This document shows positions 1 to 8,044 of a DNA stretch of 48,494 nucleotides, one piece after another. The notes under the pieces were generated by a model. It was not told the DNA's origin. It ran no database searches and saw only the letters and a list, made by a program, of their open reading frames with translations. Position 1 is the stretch's first letter. Every line of letters starts with the position of its first letter. The position numbers and the translations under genes are program-made. Source of the stretch: an uncultured Bacteroidota bacterium (GTDB lineage Bacteria; Bacteroidota; Bacteroidia; Chitinophagales; Chitinophagaceae); contig CAIYKV010000059.1 in NCBI GenBank assembly GCA_903926855.1, positions 1-48,494 of the forward strand. Direction: 5' to 3'.

Positions 1-92
1 ATTAATTTATAGTAATTTAATTGGCACAAATAAATTCACGGGATTTCTATTTCAATCTGATACTGTTTTTATAAGTTAATATCTTTACCTCC

Positions 93-1448
93 ATGTTTCT
101 CCCAGCCAGTTTATTGGAATCACTTGAAGGTATTGAAGGGTATGACCGTAATTCATTTGAAAAAATACATCTTTCTGGCCAACAGGTTACTTCTATAAGA
201 CTGAATCCATTCAAATCCTTTTCTCCGGATTCATCCTGGGAAACTTCTCCTGTCAGTTGGTGCCCACAGGGTTATTATCTTTCAGAACGCCCTTCTTTTA
301 CACTTGACCCCCGGTTTCATGCAGGTGCGTATTATGTTCAGGAAGCCAGTAGTATGTTTCTCTGGCAGGTTTTAAAGGATATTTATCCAGGGAGCAGTTC
401 CTGGAAAGTACTGGATCTATGCGCCGCTCCCGGAGGGAAAACTACATTACTTGGTTCATTTTTCAAAGAGGGGCTGGTAGTGGCCAATGAGGTAATCAAA
501 TCCAGGGCGGCTGTTTTGGTCGAAAACCTCACCAAATGGGGGACTGACCAGATAATTATTACCAATAATGATCCCGCCCATTTCCAGTCCTTACCCGGCT
601 ATTTTGACTTAATGCTGGTAGATGCCCCCTGCAGTGGTAGTGGTTTATTCAGAAAAGACCCTTCTGCGGTTACTGAATGGAGTATAGAAAATGTTGCGCT
701 ATGTAGTCAACGCCAAAAACGAATTTTAGGAGATGCATTGCCTTCCCTGAAAGAGGATGGTATATTGATTTATGCCACCTGTTCATATTCTCCCGAAGAA
801 GATGAGGAAATTGCTGACTGGTTAGTGGGAGAGATGGATATGGAAAATATACCCATCCATTTTCAGCCGGAATGGGGTATTGTGGAGACGACTTCCCGGA
901 TTCATCAGGCCAGGGGCTATCGTTTTTATCCGGATAAATTGAAAGGAGAGGGTTTTTTTACTTCTGTATTTAAAAAAAGATCTTCCACACAAAAGCCCCG
1001 GTTAAAAGAATTTTTATTACCTGTTCCATCCAGACAGGAAATGATGCAGGTAGCGGAAACTATCAATTTGCCTGAAGCTTTTACACTTTTTAAACAGGCA
1101 GAAACGATCAGAGCTATCCGCAAAGAATGGCTCCCGGCTTTGCAATGCCTGGCCAAACAACTGTATATCAAAAAAGCAGGGGTTGAGATTGGCACCTTAA
1201 AAGGAAAAGATCTGATACCTGCTCATGAACTGGCGCTTAGTCTATTGCCGTTAGATTGTTTTCCATCGGTTGAGCTGAGCAGGATAGATGCATTGCAATA
1301 CCTGCGCAGAAAAGAAATTGTATTGGATACAACTTATACTGGTTGGAGCCTGGTTCGTTTTGAGGGACTACCCCTGGGCTGGGTGAAAATACTAACCAAC
1401 CGGGTTAATAACTATTATCCTGCCGAATGGAGAATTTTAAAAGAGTAA
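93..1448 (+). CDS. rsmF: RsmF-like 16S rRNA (cytosine-C5)-methyltransferase
   Basis: This 451-aa protein belongs to the NOL1/NOP2/Sun family of SAM-dependent RNA m5C methyltransferases, which act on rRNA in the cytoplasm. The SAM-binding motif VLDLCAAPGGKT lies at residues 106-117. The two family cysteines are visible: DAPCSGSG (Cys180, motif IV) and ATCSYSPEED (Cys230, motif VI, the expected nucleophile). After about residue 300 comes an RsmF-type C-terminal region ending in a PUA-like stretch (GLPLGWVKILTNRVNN) that would help bind RNA. The length fits the RsmF/YebU group rather than RsmB. The ATG at 93 lies just downstream of an A+T-rich stretch with a weak TAnnTTTG-like match (TATCTTTA). 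It heads a same-strand run with the LysM gene (27-nt gap). The family is certain; the exact target base is not visible from sequence. Confidence 0.9.
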   Translation: MFLPASLLESLEGIEGYDRNSFEKIHLSGQQVTSIRLNPFKSFSPDSSWETSPVSWCPQGYYLSERPSFTLDPRFHAGAYYVQEASSMFLWQVLKDIYPGSSSWKVLDLCAAPGGKTTLLGSFFKEGLVVANEVIKSRAAVLVENLTKWGTDQIIITNNDPAHFQSLPGYFDLMLVDAPCSGSGLFRKDPSAVTEWSIENVALCSQRQKRILGDALPSLKEDGILIYATCSYSPEEDEEIADWLVGEMDMENIPIHFQPEWGIVETTSRIHQARGYRFYPDKLKGEGFFTSVFKKRSSTQKPRLKEFLLPVPSRQEMMQVAETINLPEAFTLFKQAETIRAIRKEWLPALQCLAKQLYIKKAGVEIGTLKGKDLIPAHELALSLLPLDCFPSVELSRIDALQYLRRKEIVLDTTYTGWSLVRFEGLPLGWVKILTNRVNNYYPAEWRILKE

Positions 1449-1475
1449 ATTTGCCTGATCGCAATCTGAATAGAT

Positions 1476-2474
1476 ATGAAGTGGATATGTTGTTTTTTGG
1501 TTTGTTTTTTAGTGATGCAAGTCTCCGCCCAGGAAAAGATCCAGGTGATGGGCAATTTCTCTGATATGTATATCGGACATACGATTACTGATGGGGAAAG
1601 TTTACAATCATTGGGTAAACAGTATTCATTGCCCCCTGCAAAAATTGCATCCTATAACCAGTTGAACCCGGCTGCGCCCCTTCCTAAAAATAAACGAATT
1701 AAAATACCCTTATTGAAGGATAACCTGCTTCAACAAAAATCATCTTCCGCAACACCTATATATTATGTTATTGAGAAAGGAGATGATCTGAATCGATTGA
1801 GTCAGGCTTATAATATGGTAAGCATTAACAAACTGAAAGATTGGAATGATCTGAAATCAGAAATTGTAAAAGAGGGGCAATCCATTATTGTTGGATTTAT
1901 GAAAATTGGCAAATCATCTATAACGGATAAAAAAGAAACGAATACGAAACCTGAACCTGGTGCTGATAATATAACTCTTAAAACCCAAGCCCCATTAGTA
2001 AAAACTCCAGAGAAAAAAGACCCGGATTTATCCATTCCGAAAACAAATAAAACTTCCAATACGCCTGCTACCAAAGAGACTCAGAAACCGGAAGAAAATC
2101 CTGTTCCTGAAACAAAAAAGGAATTTGCCAATGGATATATCCCAAAAGAAGGGGATGAAGGCTATTTTGCTTTGGCCTATTCTCAACATACCAGTGGTCA
2201 GTTAAAACAATTTCATTCAGGTGACGCGGCAACTTTTAAAACGATTACCGGATGGACCGATCACAAATACTATGTTTTAATGAATGATGTTCCGGTGGGT
2301 AGTGTTGTTCGCATTACAGGAGTATCCAATAAAAGTGTTTGTGCAAAAGTGCTTGGCCCACTGCAGGAAGCCAAAGGGGCACCGGGTTTATTGGTTCGTA
2401 TCAGTAATTCGGCGGCGGCGGTATTGGGCATTAATGATACAAAATTTCCGATAACGGTTACTTATTTTGAATAA
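1476..2474 (+). CDS. Exported LysM-repeat protein with RlpA-like C-terminal domain
   Basis: This 332-aa protein has an N-terminal signal peptide (residues 1-18, ending VSAQ). Two LysM-like modules follow, at about residues 34-79 and 96-141. LysM modules bind the glycan of peptidoglycan. Residues 145-215 form a Lys/Pro/Thr-rich linker of low complexity. The last 115 residues (from about 217) resemble a double-psi beta-barrel of the RlpA type, with GYFALAYSQH near its start and SVVRITGVSNKSVCAKVLGP in the core. A periplasmic cell-wall-associated role is inferred. No obvious catalytic Asp of lytic RlpA enzymes can be pointed to, so it may be only a binding protein. It sits 27 nt after rsmF and 2 nt before the rhodanese-thioredoxin gene, so the three are probably co-transcribed. 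Confidence 0.8.
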   Translation: MKWICCFLVCFLVMQVSAQEKIQVMGNFSDMYIGHTITDGESLQSLGKQYSLPPAKIASYNQLNPAAPLPKNKRIKIPLLKDNLLQQKSSSATPIYYVIEKGDDLNRLSQAYNMVSINKLKDWNDLKSEIVKEGQSIIVGFMKIGKSSITDKKETNTKPEPGADNITLKTQAPLVKTPEKKDPDLSIPKTNKTSNTPATKETQKPEENPVPETKKEFANGYIPKEGDEGYFALAYSQHTSGQLKQFHSGDAATFKTITGWTDHKYYVLMNDVPVGSVVRITGVSNKSVCAKVLGPLQEAKGAPGLLVRISNSAAAVLGINDTKFPITVTYFE

Positions 2475-2476
2475 AA

Positions 2477-3169
2477 ATGAAAAAATCAATTCTTGTCTTT
2501 TTGAGCATTTTACTTGTGTGTACAGATTCTGTTATGGCGCAGGGAACCTTGTCGCCAACGGATTTTGAAAAGAAAATAAATACCCTTCAACCGCAACTGC
2601 TCGATGTTAGAACCTCCCGTGAATATCAGTCTTCGCATATCAAAAATGCTTTGCAGGCTGATTGGCTAAATAAAGAACAGTTTGCCGACAGAACCCAGTA
2701 CCTAGATAAATCGAAACCTGTATTTGTTTACTGTGCATCCGGCGGTAGAAGCGGAGAAGCAGCAAAATGGTTGCATGACAAAGGGTTTACGGATGTTCAG
2801 AATTTACAGGGAGGATTGTCGGCTTGGAAAATGGAAGGACGGTCTGTTGAATCAGTAACTAATGCCGCTCAGTTATCTGTGACAAAATATGCAGAACTTA
2901 CCCAAACCTCCGGAACCGTATTGGTTGATTTTGGAGCTGAATGGTGTCCGCCTTGTAAAAAAATGGAGCCGGTTATCAAGCAATTGCAAACAGATCTCGC
3001 CAATAAATTTGTTTTTGTAAAAGCGGATGGGGGAAATGATATAGAGGTAATGAAAAATGAGAAAGTAACCGCTATCCCAACTTTTATTCTCTATAAAAAC
3101 GGGAAAGAAATCTGGCGTAAGCAGGGTATTGTAGAACTTACTGAATTGAAAAAAAGAATCACTGAATAA
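2477..3169 (+). CDS. Exported rhodanese-thioredoxin fusion protein
   Basis: This 230-aa protein starts with a signal peptide (residues 1-21, ending VMAQ), so it should act in the periplasm. Residues about 27-122 are a rhodanese domain with the active-site loop CASGGRSG (Cys86) and the usual LLDVRTSREY near its start. Residues about 135-230 are a thioredoxin domain with WCPPC (Cys157, Cys160) and the cis-proline segment TAIPTF. Joining a sulfur-transfer Cys and a dithiol reductant in one chain suggests that the thioredoxin half reduces the rhodanese persulfide or another periplasmic disulfide; this is inference. The gene starts 2 nt after the LysM gene and is the last of the run; fmt lies opposite, 16 nt away. 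Confidence 0.88.
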   Translation: MKKSILVFLSILLVCTDSVMAQGTLSPTDFEKKINTLQPQLLDVRTSREYQSSHIKNALQADWLNKEQFADRTQYLDKSKPVFVYCASGGRSGEAAKWLHDKGFTDVQNLQGGLSAWKMEGRSVESVTNAAQLSVTKYAELTQTSGTVLVDFGAEWCPPCKKMEPVIKQLQTDLANKFVFVKADGGNDIEVMKNEKVTAIPTFILYKNGKEIWRKQGIVELTELKKRITE

Positions 3170-3185
3170 TGATCTGTTCCTGGAT

Positions 3186-4127
3186 TTAAATTCCTATGCG
3201 GTAGCCTCTCAGAAAATCTTCGGTTAACATTCTTTTCTTGCCTTCCAGTTGCAGATCCTGTATATGAATATAACCGTTTGCACAGGAAAATTTAAGAAAG
3301 GTTTTACCATCCGTAAAAACCTCACCTGCAGGATAATGATGTTGAATCGGTTCTTTTTTACTTTTAAATACTTTTAAAATCTTTCCATCTAGTACGGTAA
3401 GTGCACCGGGAAATGGAGATAATCCCCTTATCAGGTTATCAATCTTATCAACCGTTTCTTCCCAGTGAATCTGACAGGTTTCTGTAAATATTTTGGGGGC
3501 ATGGTGTAAAACAAGATCCGTTTTGATAATGGTTGATTGGTCAACTTCTTTCAAAGTCTTTTCTGCCAGTCCCTTTACGGTTTCTACCAATACGGCAGCA
3601 CCGATTTCTTTCATTTTGTCGTGTACCTCTCCCGTAGTTTCTTCATCTCCAATCGGAAAACTTTTTTGTAAAAGAATTCCGCCGGTATCTATTTCATGTT
3701 TCAGTTGAAAAGTGGTAACCCCTGTTTCTTTCTCCCCGTTGATCACCGCCCAATGTATGGGAGCCGCTCCGCGGTATTGGGGAAGTAAGGATCCATGCAG
3801 GTTAACCGTACCCATTGGGGGCATATTCCAAATGATTTCGGGTAGCATTCGAAATGCAACTACTATCTGCAAATCGGCTTTGAGCGAGCGGAGTTCGTCT
3901 ATGAATACAGGGTTTTTTAATTTTTCGGGTTGTAGTATCCTCAATCCTTTTTCAACTGCATATTTTTTTACGGCACTCTCGGTTATTTTCATACCTCTGC
4001 CAGCAGGTTTATCCGGGGCAGTAACCACTCCTACTATATTGCATCCTGCTTTTACCAGTGCATCTAGCGAAGCAACGGCAAAATCGGGTGTGCCCATAAA
4101 AACAATTCGAATATCAGTAAACTGCAT
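3186..4127 (-). CDS. fmt: Methionyl-tRNA formyltransferase
   Basis: The protein (313 aa, normal for the family) transfers a formyl group from 10-formyltetrahydrofolate to Met-tRNAfMet for translation initiation. The N-terminal signature FMGTPDFAVASLDAL is present. The catalytic-core motif NLHGSLLPQYRGAAPIHWAV carries the Asn/His of the active site, and MKHEID-type DTGGILLQ follows. The C-terminal part (from about residue 205) is the OB-like tRNA-binding domain. The ATG at 4127 was chosen because a match to the Bacteroidota -7 element (TACATTTG on this strand, 4139 to 4132) lies directly upstream, suggesting a leaderless or nearly leaderless mRNA. It is convergent with the rhodanese-thioredoxin gene. 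Confidence 0.96.
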   Translation of the reverse strand: MQFTDIRIVFMGTPDFAVASLDALVKAGCNIVGVVTAPDKPAGRGMKITESAVKKYAVEKGLRILQPEKLKNPVFIDELRSLKADLQIVVAFRMLPEIIWNMPPMGTVNLHGSLLPQYRGAAPIHWAVINGEKETGVTTFQLKHEIDTGGILLQKSFPIGDEETTGEVHDKMKEIGAAVLVETVKGLAEKTLKEVDQSTIIKTDLVLHHAPKIFTETCQIHWEETVDKIDNLIRGLSPFPGALTVLDGKILKVFKSKKEPIQHHYPAGEVFTDGKTFLKFSCANGYIHIQDLQLEGKKRMLTEDFLRGYRIGI

Positions 4128-4131
4128 GCTG

Positions 4132-4139
4132 CAAATGTA
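4132..4139 (-). promoter_or_regulatory. Probable -7 promoter element of fmt
   Basis: On the minus strand this reads TACATTTG, a perfect match to the Bacteroidota -7 consensus TAnnTTTG. It ends only 4 nt before the fmt ATG. No clear -33 TTG was found at the usual distance. Confidence 0.5.
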
Positions 4140-4252
4140 ATGGTTAGTTTAGTATTGTATATTTGAGGTAAAGGTAGGTACAGAGTGCGACCAGGGATTC
4201 TGGCTGAATATTCAATGAATATGCCTTCCTTTATAAAAACCTGCCAAAATAC

Positions 4253-4284
4253 TTGCCCATTCTTGATTTTGGATTGTACTTTTG
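4253..4284 (+). promoter_or_regulatory. Probable promoter of the SlyD-like gene
   Basis: TTG at 4253-4255 and TACTTTTG at 4277-4284 match the -33 and -7 elements of Bacteroidota sigma-ABfr promoters, with 21 nt between them. Transcription would start near 4291, giving a 5' leader of about 88 nt before the ATG at 4379. Nothing else is recognised in the 251-nt interval 4128-4378. Confidence 0.6.
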
Positions 4285-4378
4285 AGCCCGGAAATCAGGT
4301 TTGTTTTTCTTCTTTACTTTATCACGATTCGAAAAAGAGTAAGCCCGACCCACATTATTTCAATCACAAAATATACAC

Positions 4379-4834
4379 ATGCAACAAGTAAAAAAAGGTG
4401 ATACTGTAAAAGTGCATTATCACGGAAAGTTAACAGATGGTTCCACTTTTGATTCTTCTGAAGGGCGTGAGCCATTGGAGTTTGAAGTAGGGGGTGGTAT
4501 GGTGATACCCGGATTTGATTCAGGTGTTACCGGAATGACTATCGGCGAAAAGAAAACAATCCTGATTCCTGCAGACGAAGCCTACGGGCCAAAACAGGAG
4601 GATATGATTATGGAATTTCCTAAAAACCGATTCCCGGCTGATATGGTACCTGAGGCAGGAATGCAACTGAATATGAGTAATGGATCTGGTCAAAATTTCC
4701 CTGTGGTGATCGTAGAAGTAAGAGACGAAGTGGTGATTCTCGATGCTAATCATCCACTTGCCGGTGAAGACCTTAGTTTTGACCTGGAACTGGTAGAAAT
4801 CAGTGGCAGCAAGCCTTTGATCATTATGCCGTAA
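4379..4834 (+). CDS. slyD: FKBP-type peptidyl-prolyl isomerase, SlyD-like
   Basis: The 151-aa cytoplasmic protein is an FKBP-family prolyl isomerase and chaperone. The FKBP core runs from [18 protein letters not shown] (residues about 10-27) through [12 protein letters not shown] and YGPKQEDM. The insert-in-flap chaperone domain typical of SlyD follows, and the fold closes with [20 protein letters not shown]. The His-rich metal-binding tail of E. coli SlyD is absent; the protein ends about 10 residues after the FKBP core. It is a single-gene transcript bounded by the promoter at 4253-4284 and the terminator at 4885-4919. Confidence 0.92.
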   Translation: MQQVKKGDTVKVHYHGKLTDGSTFDSSEGREPLEFEVGGGMVIPGFDSGVTGMTIGEKKTILIPADEAYGPKQEDMIMEFPKNRFPADMVPEAGMQLNMSNGSGQNFPVVIVEVRDEVVILDANHPLAGEDLSFDLELVEISGSKPLIIMP

Positions 4835-4836
4835 GT

Positions 4837-4947
4837 AAGTTATAAGTTGTAAGTTATAGGTAGTAAGTTTTGTAATTCAATACATAAAGAGAGCCTGATA
4901 TATTATCAGGCTCTCCTTATTTACCTATTACTTAGAACTTATTACTT
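4837..4947. repeat. Imperfect long inverted repeat flanking a terminator
   Basis: The left arm 4837-4867 and the reverse complement of the right arm 4916-4947 agree at 27 of 32 positions, including one 1-nt gap. Both arms are built from a repeated AAGTTATAAGTT-like unit. The arms enclose the perfect terminator stem. The right arm supplies the stop codon (4942-4944) of the minus-strand gene. Confidence 0.7.
4885..4919. terminator. Bidirectional intrinsic terminator
   Basis: The stem 4885-4900 pairs with 4904-4919 (core GAGAGCCTGATA / TATCAGGCTCTC) with one mismatch and a 3-nt loop. It lies between the convergent slyD-like gene and the membrane protein gene, with A+T-rich flanks on both sides, so it can serve both strands. 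Confidence 0.75.
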
Positions 4948-5496
4948 CTTTCTCATCCACCATCCCAGCCAGAGACCGCAAACGCCCCATCCCAGGATTG
5001 AATCGTGGAGGTAGGCTCTGGAATCGAAGATTTTGTACCAGATAAAGGAGTTATAGGGCACATTAATGTATACAACCAAACCTATAAACAAACAGGCCAG
5101 GAATATATTTCCAAAACTAGGCTTACTAAACTTGCTGATAATCCAGCAAACCAGCCAAACCATAAACATGGTAGACAATAACCCTCTTACCATATTCATA
5201 TACATATCATTCATACTGAGCGTATAACTGCTATGGTATTCTATAAAAGCCCATGGCTTACCCATTCCCTTGAGTCCGGCTTTGTTTGCATCATCAAATG
5301 AAGTGCCTTTTGGCATGCCGGGTAAAAGATATCCGCCCTCTTTATCAATCACGCTACTTAGAAAATGCATGATCGTATCCTGTTTAGGGGTATAATCCTG
5401 TGCGGACCGATGGAGGTCGAGTACGGTCCAGGAAAGGGTCTGGCAAATAAAGATCAGTAAACCACCTACAATGGCACCGATAATTGTTTTTTTCAT
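4942..5496 (-). CDS. Uncharacterised integral membrane protein
   Basis: I do not recognise a named family. The 184-aa product begins with a hydrophobic segment (residues about 4-24, IIGAIVGGLLIFICQTLSW). A roughly 75-residue non-membrane loop follows, containing LLPGMPKGTSFDDANK. Three further hydrophobic stretches occur at about residues 103-120, 128-148 and 163-180, ending in GWWMRKK. This gives about four membrane segments, with the loop probably on the periplasmic side. The gene is monocistronic, convergent with slyD and divergent from pepT. No function is proposed. Confidence 0.7.
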   Translation of the reverse strand: MKKTIIGAIVGGLLIFICQTLSWTVLDLHRSAQDYTPKQDTIMHFLSSVIDKEGGYLLPGMPKGTSFDDANKAGLKGMGKPWAFIEYHSSYTLSMNDMYMNMVRGLLSTMFMVWLVCWIISKFSKPSFGNIFLACLFIGLVVYINVPYNSFIWYKIFDSRAYLHDSILGWGVCGLWLGWWMRKK

Positions 5497-5537
5497 AAAA
5501 GCAAGGTTGATGAGCGAACAAAATAGGCATCTGGTTT

Positions 5538-5545
5538 TACTTTTG
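5538..5545 (+). promoter_or_regulatory. Probable -7 promoter element of pepT
   Basis: TACTTTTG matches TAnnTTTG exactly. It would place the transcript start near 5552, compatible with either possible pepT start codon (5566 or 5629). Confidence 0.5.
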
Positions 5546-5628
5546 CAATAGGGGATACTAATTTATTGATGATCGGTTACTGGTTCAGTTACATCGGGCA
5601 TTACTTATCTTTCCAAAAATTATTGAGC

Positions 5629-6879
5629 ATGTTAACTGGTTACTCTTATACCGCTGCTTCCCGTTTTATGCGTTATGTGCAAATAGATACGCAAAGCGAC
5701 CCGCAAAGCACTACCAACCCAAGTACGCAAAAGCAAAAAAATCTTTCATCCCTGCTTGCAAAGGAGTTGCTGTATATGGGTATAGCGGATGCCCAGACAG
5801 ATGAATTCGGATATGTATATGCAACGATTCCCGCAAATACTGATAAAAAAGTCCCCGTTATTTGTTTCTGTAGTCATGTAGATACAGCTCCTGATTGTAG
5901 CGGAACTGATGTAAAACCGATTTTGCACAAAAAATATGATGGAAAGGATATTATTCTGCCAGATGATCACGCGCAAATGATTACAATACAAGAATATCCT
6001 TATCTGAAAGAACATATCGGTAAAGATATTATTACTGCGAGTGGGTTAACATTATTGGGGGCTGATGATAAAGCGGGCGTTTCTATTATTATGGATCTGG
6101 CGAATTACCTATTGACCCATCCTGAAATAAAACATGGAGATATTAAATTATTGTTTACACCTGATGAAGAAGTAGGACAAGGCACGGCAAAACTGGATTT
6201 GAAAAAAATGGGGGCAGATTTTGCCTATACATTGGATGGGGGTGAGTTGGGAACATTTGAAGATGAAACATTTAGTGCCGATGGGGTAACCATTACCATA
6301 CAGGGAGTCATATCTCATCCCGGTTATGCCAAAGGTAAAATGGTAAATGCTTTGAAAGTTGCCGCCGCTATCCTCGCAGCTTTACCATCGGAAGAATGGT
6401 CGCCAGAAACTACAGAAGGAAAACAAGGTTTTGTACACGCGCTTCGTGTAGAAGGTTCGGCAGAAAAGGCGACTATGGAGTTTTTGATCAGGGATTTTGA
6501 TACGAAGCAATTAGCGGTATATGAAGAAAAATTAAAAAATCTGGCTGAAAATGCATTGGCAAAATTTCCGAAAGCAGTTATGCAGTTTGAAGTACAGGAG
6601 CAATACAGGAATATGAAAGAAATCCTGGATCAATATCCGGAAGTTACCCGGAATGCTGAAGAGGCGTACAGACGGGCTGGACTAACCGTAGTAAAGGAAC
6701 CCATTCGTGGAGGAACGGATGGCAGTCGCTTAAGTTTTATGGGGCTTCCCTGCCCGAATATTTTTACAGGTATGCAGGCCATCCATAGCAGGCATGAATG
6801 GATAGGGGTGAGGGATATGGAAAGAGCAGTGGATGTTTTGGTGGAATTGGTGCAAGTATGGGTAGAAACTGCAATTTAG
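5629..6879 (+). CDS. pepT: Peptidase T (tripeptide aminopeptidase)
   Basis: This cytoplasmic M20B-family zinc peptidase removes the N-terminal residue from tripeptides. Family motifs are YTAASRFMRYVQIDTQSDP at the N-terminus, CSHVDTAPD (first metal His/Asp), LLGADDKAGVS (bridging Asp), FTPDEEVGQGT (catalytic Glu pair) and FTGMQAIHSRHEW (last metal His). From the ATG at 5629 the product is 416 aa, close to the usual 405-415. An in-frame ATG at 5566 would add 21 hydrophobic/aromatic residues (GYWFSYIGHYLSF) not expected in the family, so 5629 is preferred; the promoter position does not exclude 5566. Confidence 0.95.
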   Translation: MLTGYSYTAASRFMRYVQIDTQSDPQSTTNPSTQKQKNLSSLLAKELLYMGIADAQTDEFGYVYATIPANTDKKVPVICFCSHVDTAPDCSGTDVKPILHKKYDGKDIILPDDHAQMITIQEYPYLKEHIGKDIITASGLTLLGADDKAGVSIIMDLANYLLTHPEIKHGDIKLLFTPDEEVGQGTAKLDLKKMGADFAYTLDGGELGTFEDETFSADGVTITIQGVISHPGYAKGKMVNALKVAAAILAALPSEEWSPETTEGKQGFVHALRVEGSAEKATMEFLIRDFDTKQLAVYEEKLKNLAENALAKFPKAVMQFEVQEQYRNMKEILDQYPEVTRNAEEAYRRAGLTVVKEPIRGGTDGSRLSFMGLPCPNIFTGMQAIHSRHEWIGVRDMERAVDVLVELVQVWVETAI

Positions 6880-6883
6880 TTTA

Positions 6884-6969
6884 GGGTTTTCAGTTTAGTG
6901 TTTAGGGTTGTTGGGAGTGATGGTTTGGGGTTGTGGATGGTTTGGGGTTCTGGAGATTTTTTTGAGGGG
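6884..6969 (+). repeat. G-rich low-complexity stretch with direct repeat
   Basis: The 154-nt gap after pepT holds six runs of three or four G on the + strand (6884, 6905, 6913, 6927, 6944, 6966). It also holds a 14-bp direct repeat, GATGGTTTGGGGTT, at 6919-6932 and 6936-6949 (17-bp period). Two TTTAGGG units occur at 6880 and 6901. A G-quadruplex is possible on paper. Confidence 0.55.
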
Positions 6970-7033
6970 TGAAATTTGCATTAAATTTTAAAAATATTTA
7001 ATATTAGTGTGTACCTTACATAAAAAATAAGCC

Positions 7034-7960
7034 ATGAACATTCTTGCAGAATACTGGTGGGTGCTGGTTGTGTTGTTTATTATTTTTAGTGGATTGGTTA
7101 CAGTAAACCAGGGAACCATTGCAGTAATTACCTTATTTGGTAAGTATCGCCGCATTTTACGTCCGGGATTGAATTTTAAAGTTCCTATTCTGGAGCAGGT
7201 ATTTAAAACAGTAAGCATACAAAACCGTTCGGTGGAACTCGAGTTTCAGGCAGTTACGCTTGATCAGGCGAATGTGTATTTTAAAAGTATGCTCCTGTAT
7301 TCTGTCATTAATCAGGATGAAGAGTCTATTAAAAATGTAGCTTTTAAATTTATCAGCGATAAAGATTTAATGCAGGCTTTGATACGCACTGTAGAGGGAA
7401 GTATTCGTGGGTTTGTGGCAACTAAAAAACAGGCAGAGATCTTATTATTGAGAAGAGAAATTGTTGAATTTGTGAAACAGCAGATTGATATTTCTTTAGA
7501 AGGATGGGGATACCATTTGCAAGACCTGCAAATTAATGATATTACTTTCGATCAGGTAATTATGGAGAGCATGAGCAGGGTGGTAGCCAGTAATAACCTG
7601 AAAGCCGCTGCAGAAAATGAAGGACAGGCTTTGTTAATTACTAAGACAAAAGCCGCAGAAGCTGAAGGTAATGCCATTAAAATATCCGCTAATGCAGAAA
7701 AAGAAGCGGCACAATTGCGTGGACAAGGTGTTGCGCTTTTCAGAGAAGAAGTGGCCAAGGGAATGAGTCAGGCTGCTGAACAAATGAAAGTGGCCAATCT
7801 TGATACCAATGTGATCCTGTTTAGTATGTGGACAGAAGCCATTAAAAATTTTGCAGAAGTAGGAAAGGGGAATATTATTTTCTTGGATGGAAGTCCGGAA
7901 GGAATGGAAAATAATATGCGCCAGATTATGGCAATGGTAAAACTCAAAGAAAACCAATAA
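7034..7960 (+). CDS. SPFH/Band 7 membrane-anchored protein (slipin/stomatin-like)
   Basis: The 308-aa protein has one N-terminal membrane segment (residues about 8-24). An SPFH domain follows, starting at VNQGTIAVITLFGKYRRILRPGLNFKVPI, the usual stomatin/paraslipin signature. From about residue 190 there is an Ala/Glu/Lys-rich helical region (AAENEGQALLITKTKAAEAEGNA) expected to form coiled coil for ring-like oligomers. SPFH proteins organise membrane microdomains and often scaffold proteases. No NfeD or FtsH partner gene lies next to it. It is a single gene with its own terminator at 7991-8026. Confidence 0.88.
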   Translation: MNILAEYWWVLVVLFIIFSGLVTVNQGTIAVITLFGKYRRILRPGLNFKVPILEQVFKTVSIQNRSVELEFQAVTLDQANVYFKSMLLYSVINQDEESIKNVAFKFISDKDLMQALIRTVEGSIRGFVATKKQAEILLLRREIVEFVKQQIDISLEGWGYHLQDLQINDITFDQVIMESMSRVVASNNLKAAAENEGQALLITKTKAAEAEGNAIKISANAEKEAAQLRGQGVALFREEVAKGMSQAAEQMKVANLDTNVILFSMWTEAIKNFAEVGKGNIIFLDGSPEGMENNMRQIMAMVKLKENQ

Positions 7961-7990
7961 CGCAATACCCAAGTATTTTTTGAAAACAGA

Positions 7991-8026
7991 AGGTCATCGA
8001 AACACTATGTTCGATGACCTTTTTTT
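7991..8026 (+). terminator. Intrinsic terminator after the SPFH gene
   Basis: AGGTCATCGAA (7991-8001) pairs perfectly with TTCGATGACCT (8010-8020) across an 8-nt loop, and a run of T follows. It also lies between convergent genes. Confidence 0.9.
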
Positions 8027-8044
8027 GAATACAACAGCATATAT

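Noticed and set aside
4185..4391. 68-codon + strand ORF between fmt and the SlyD-like gene
   Set aside because: It contains the promoter of the downstream gene, runs into its first codons and has no family resemblance.
6880..6907. TTTAGGG units resembling a telomere repeat
   Set aside because: Only two units occur in a bacterial spacer with other G-rich sequence; the resemblance is chance or part of a local repeat.
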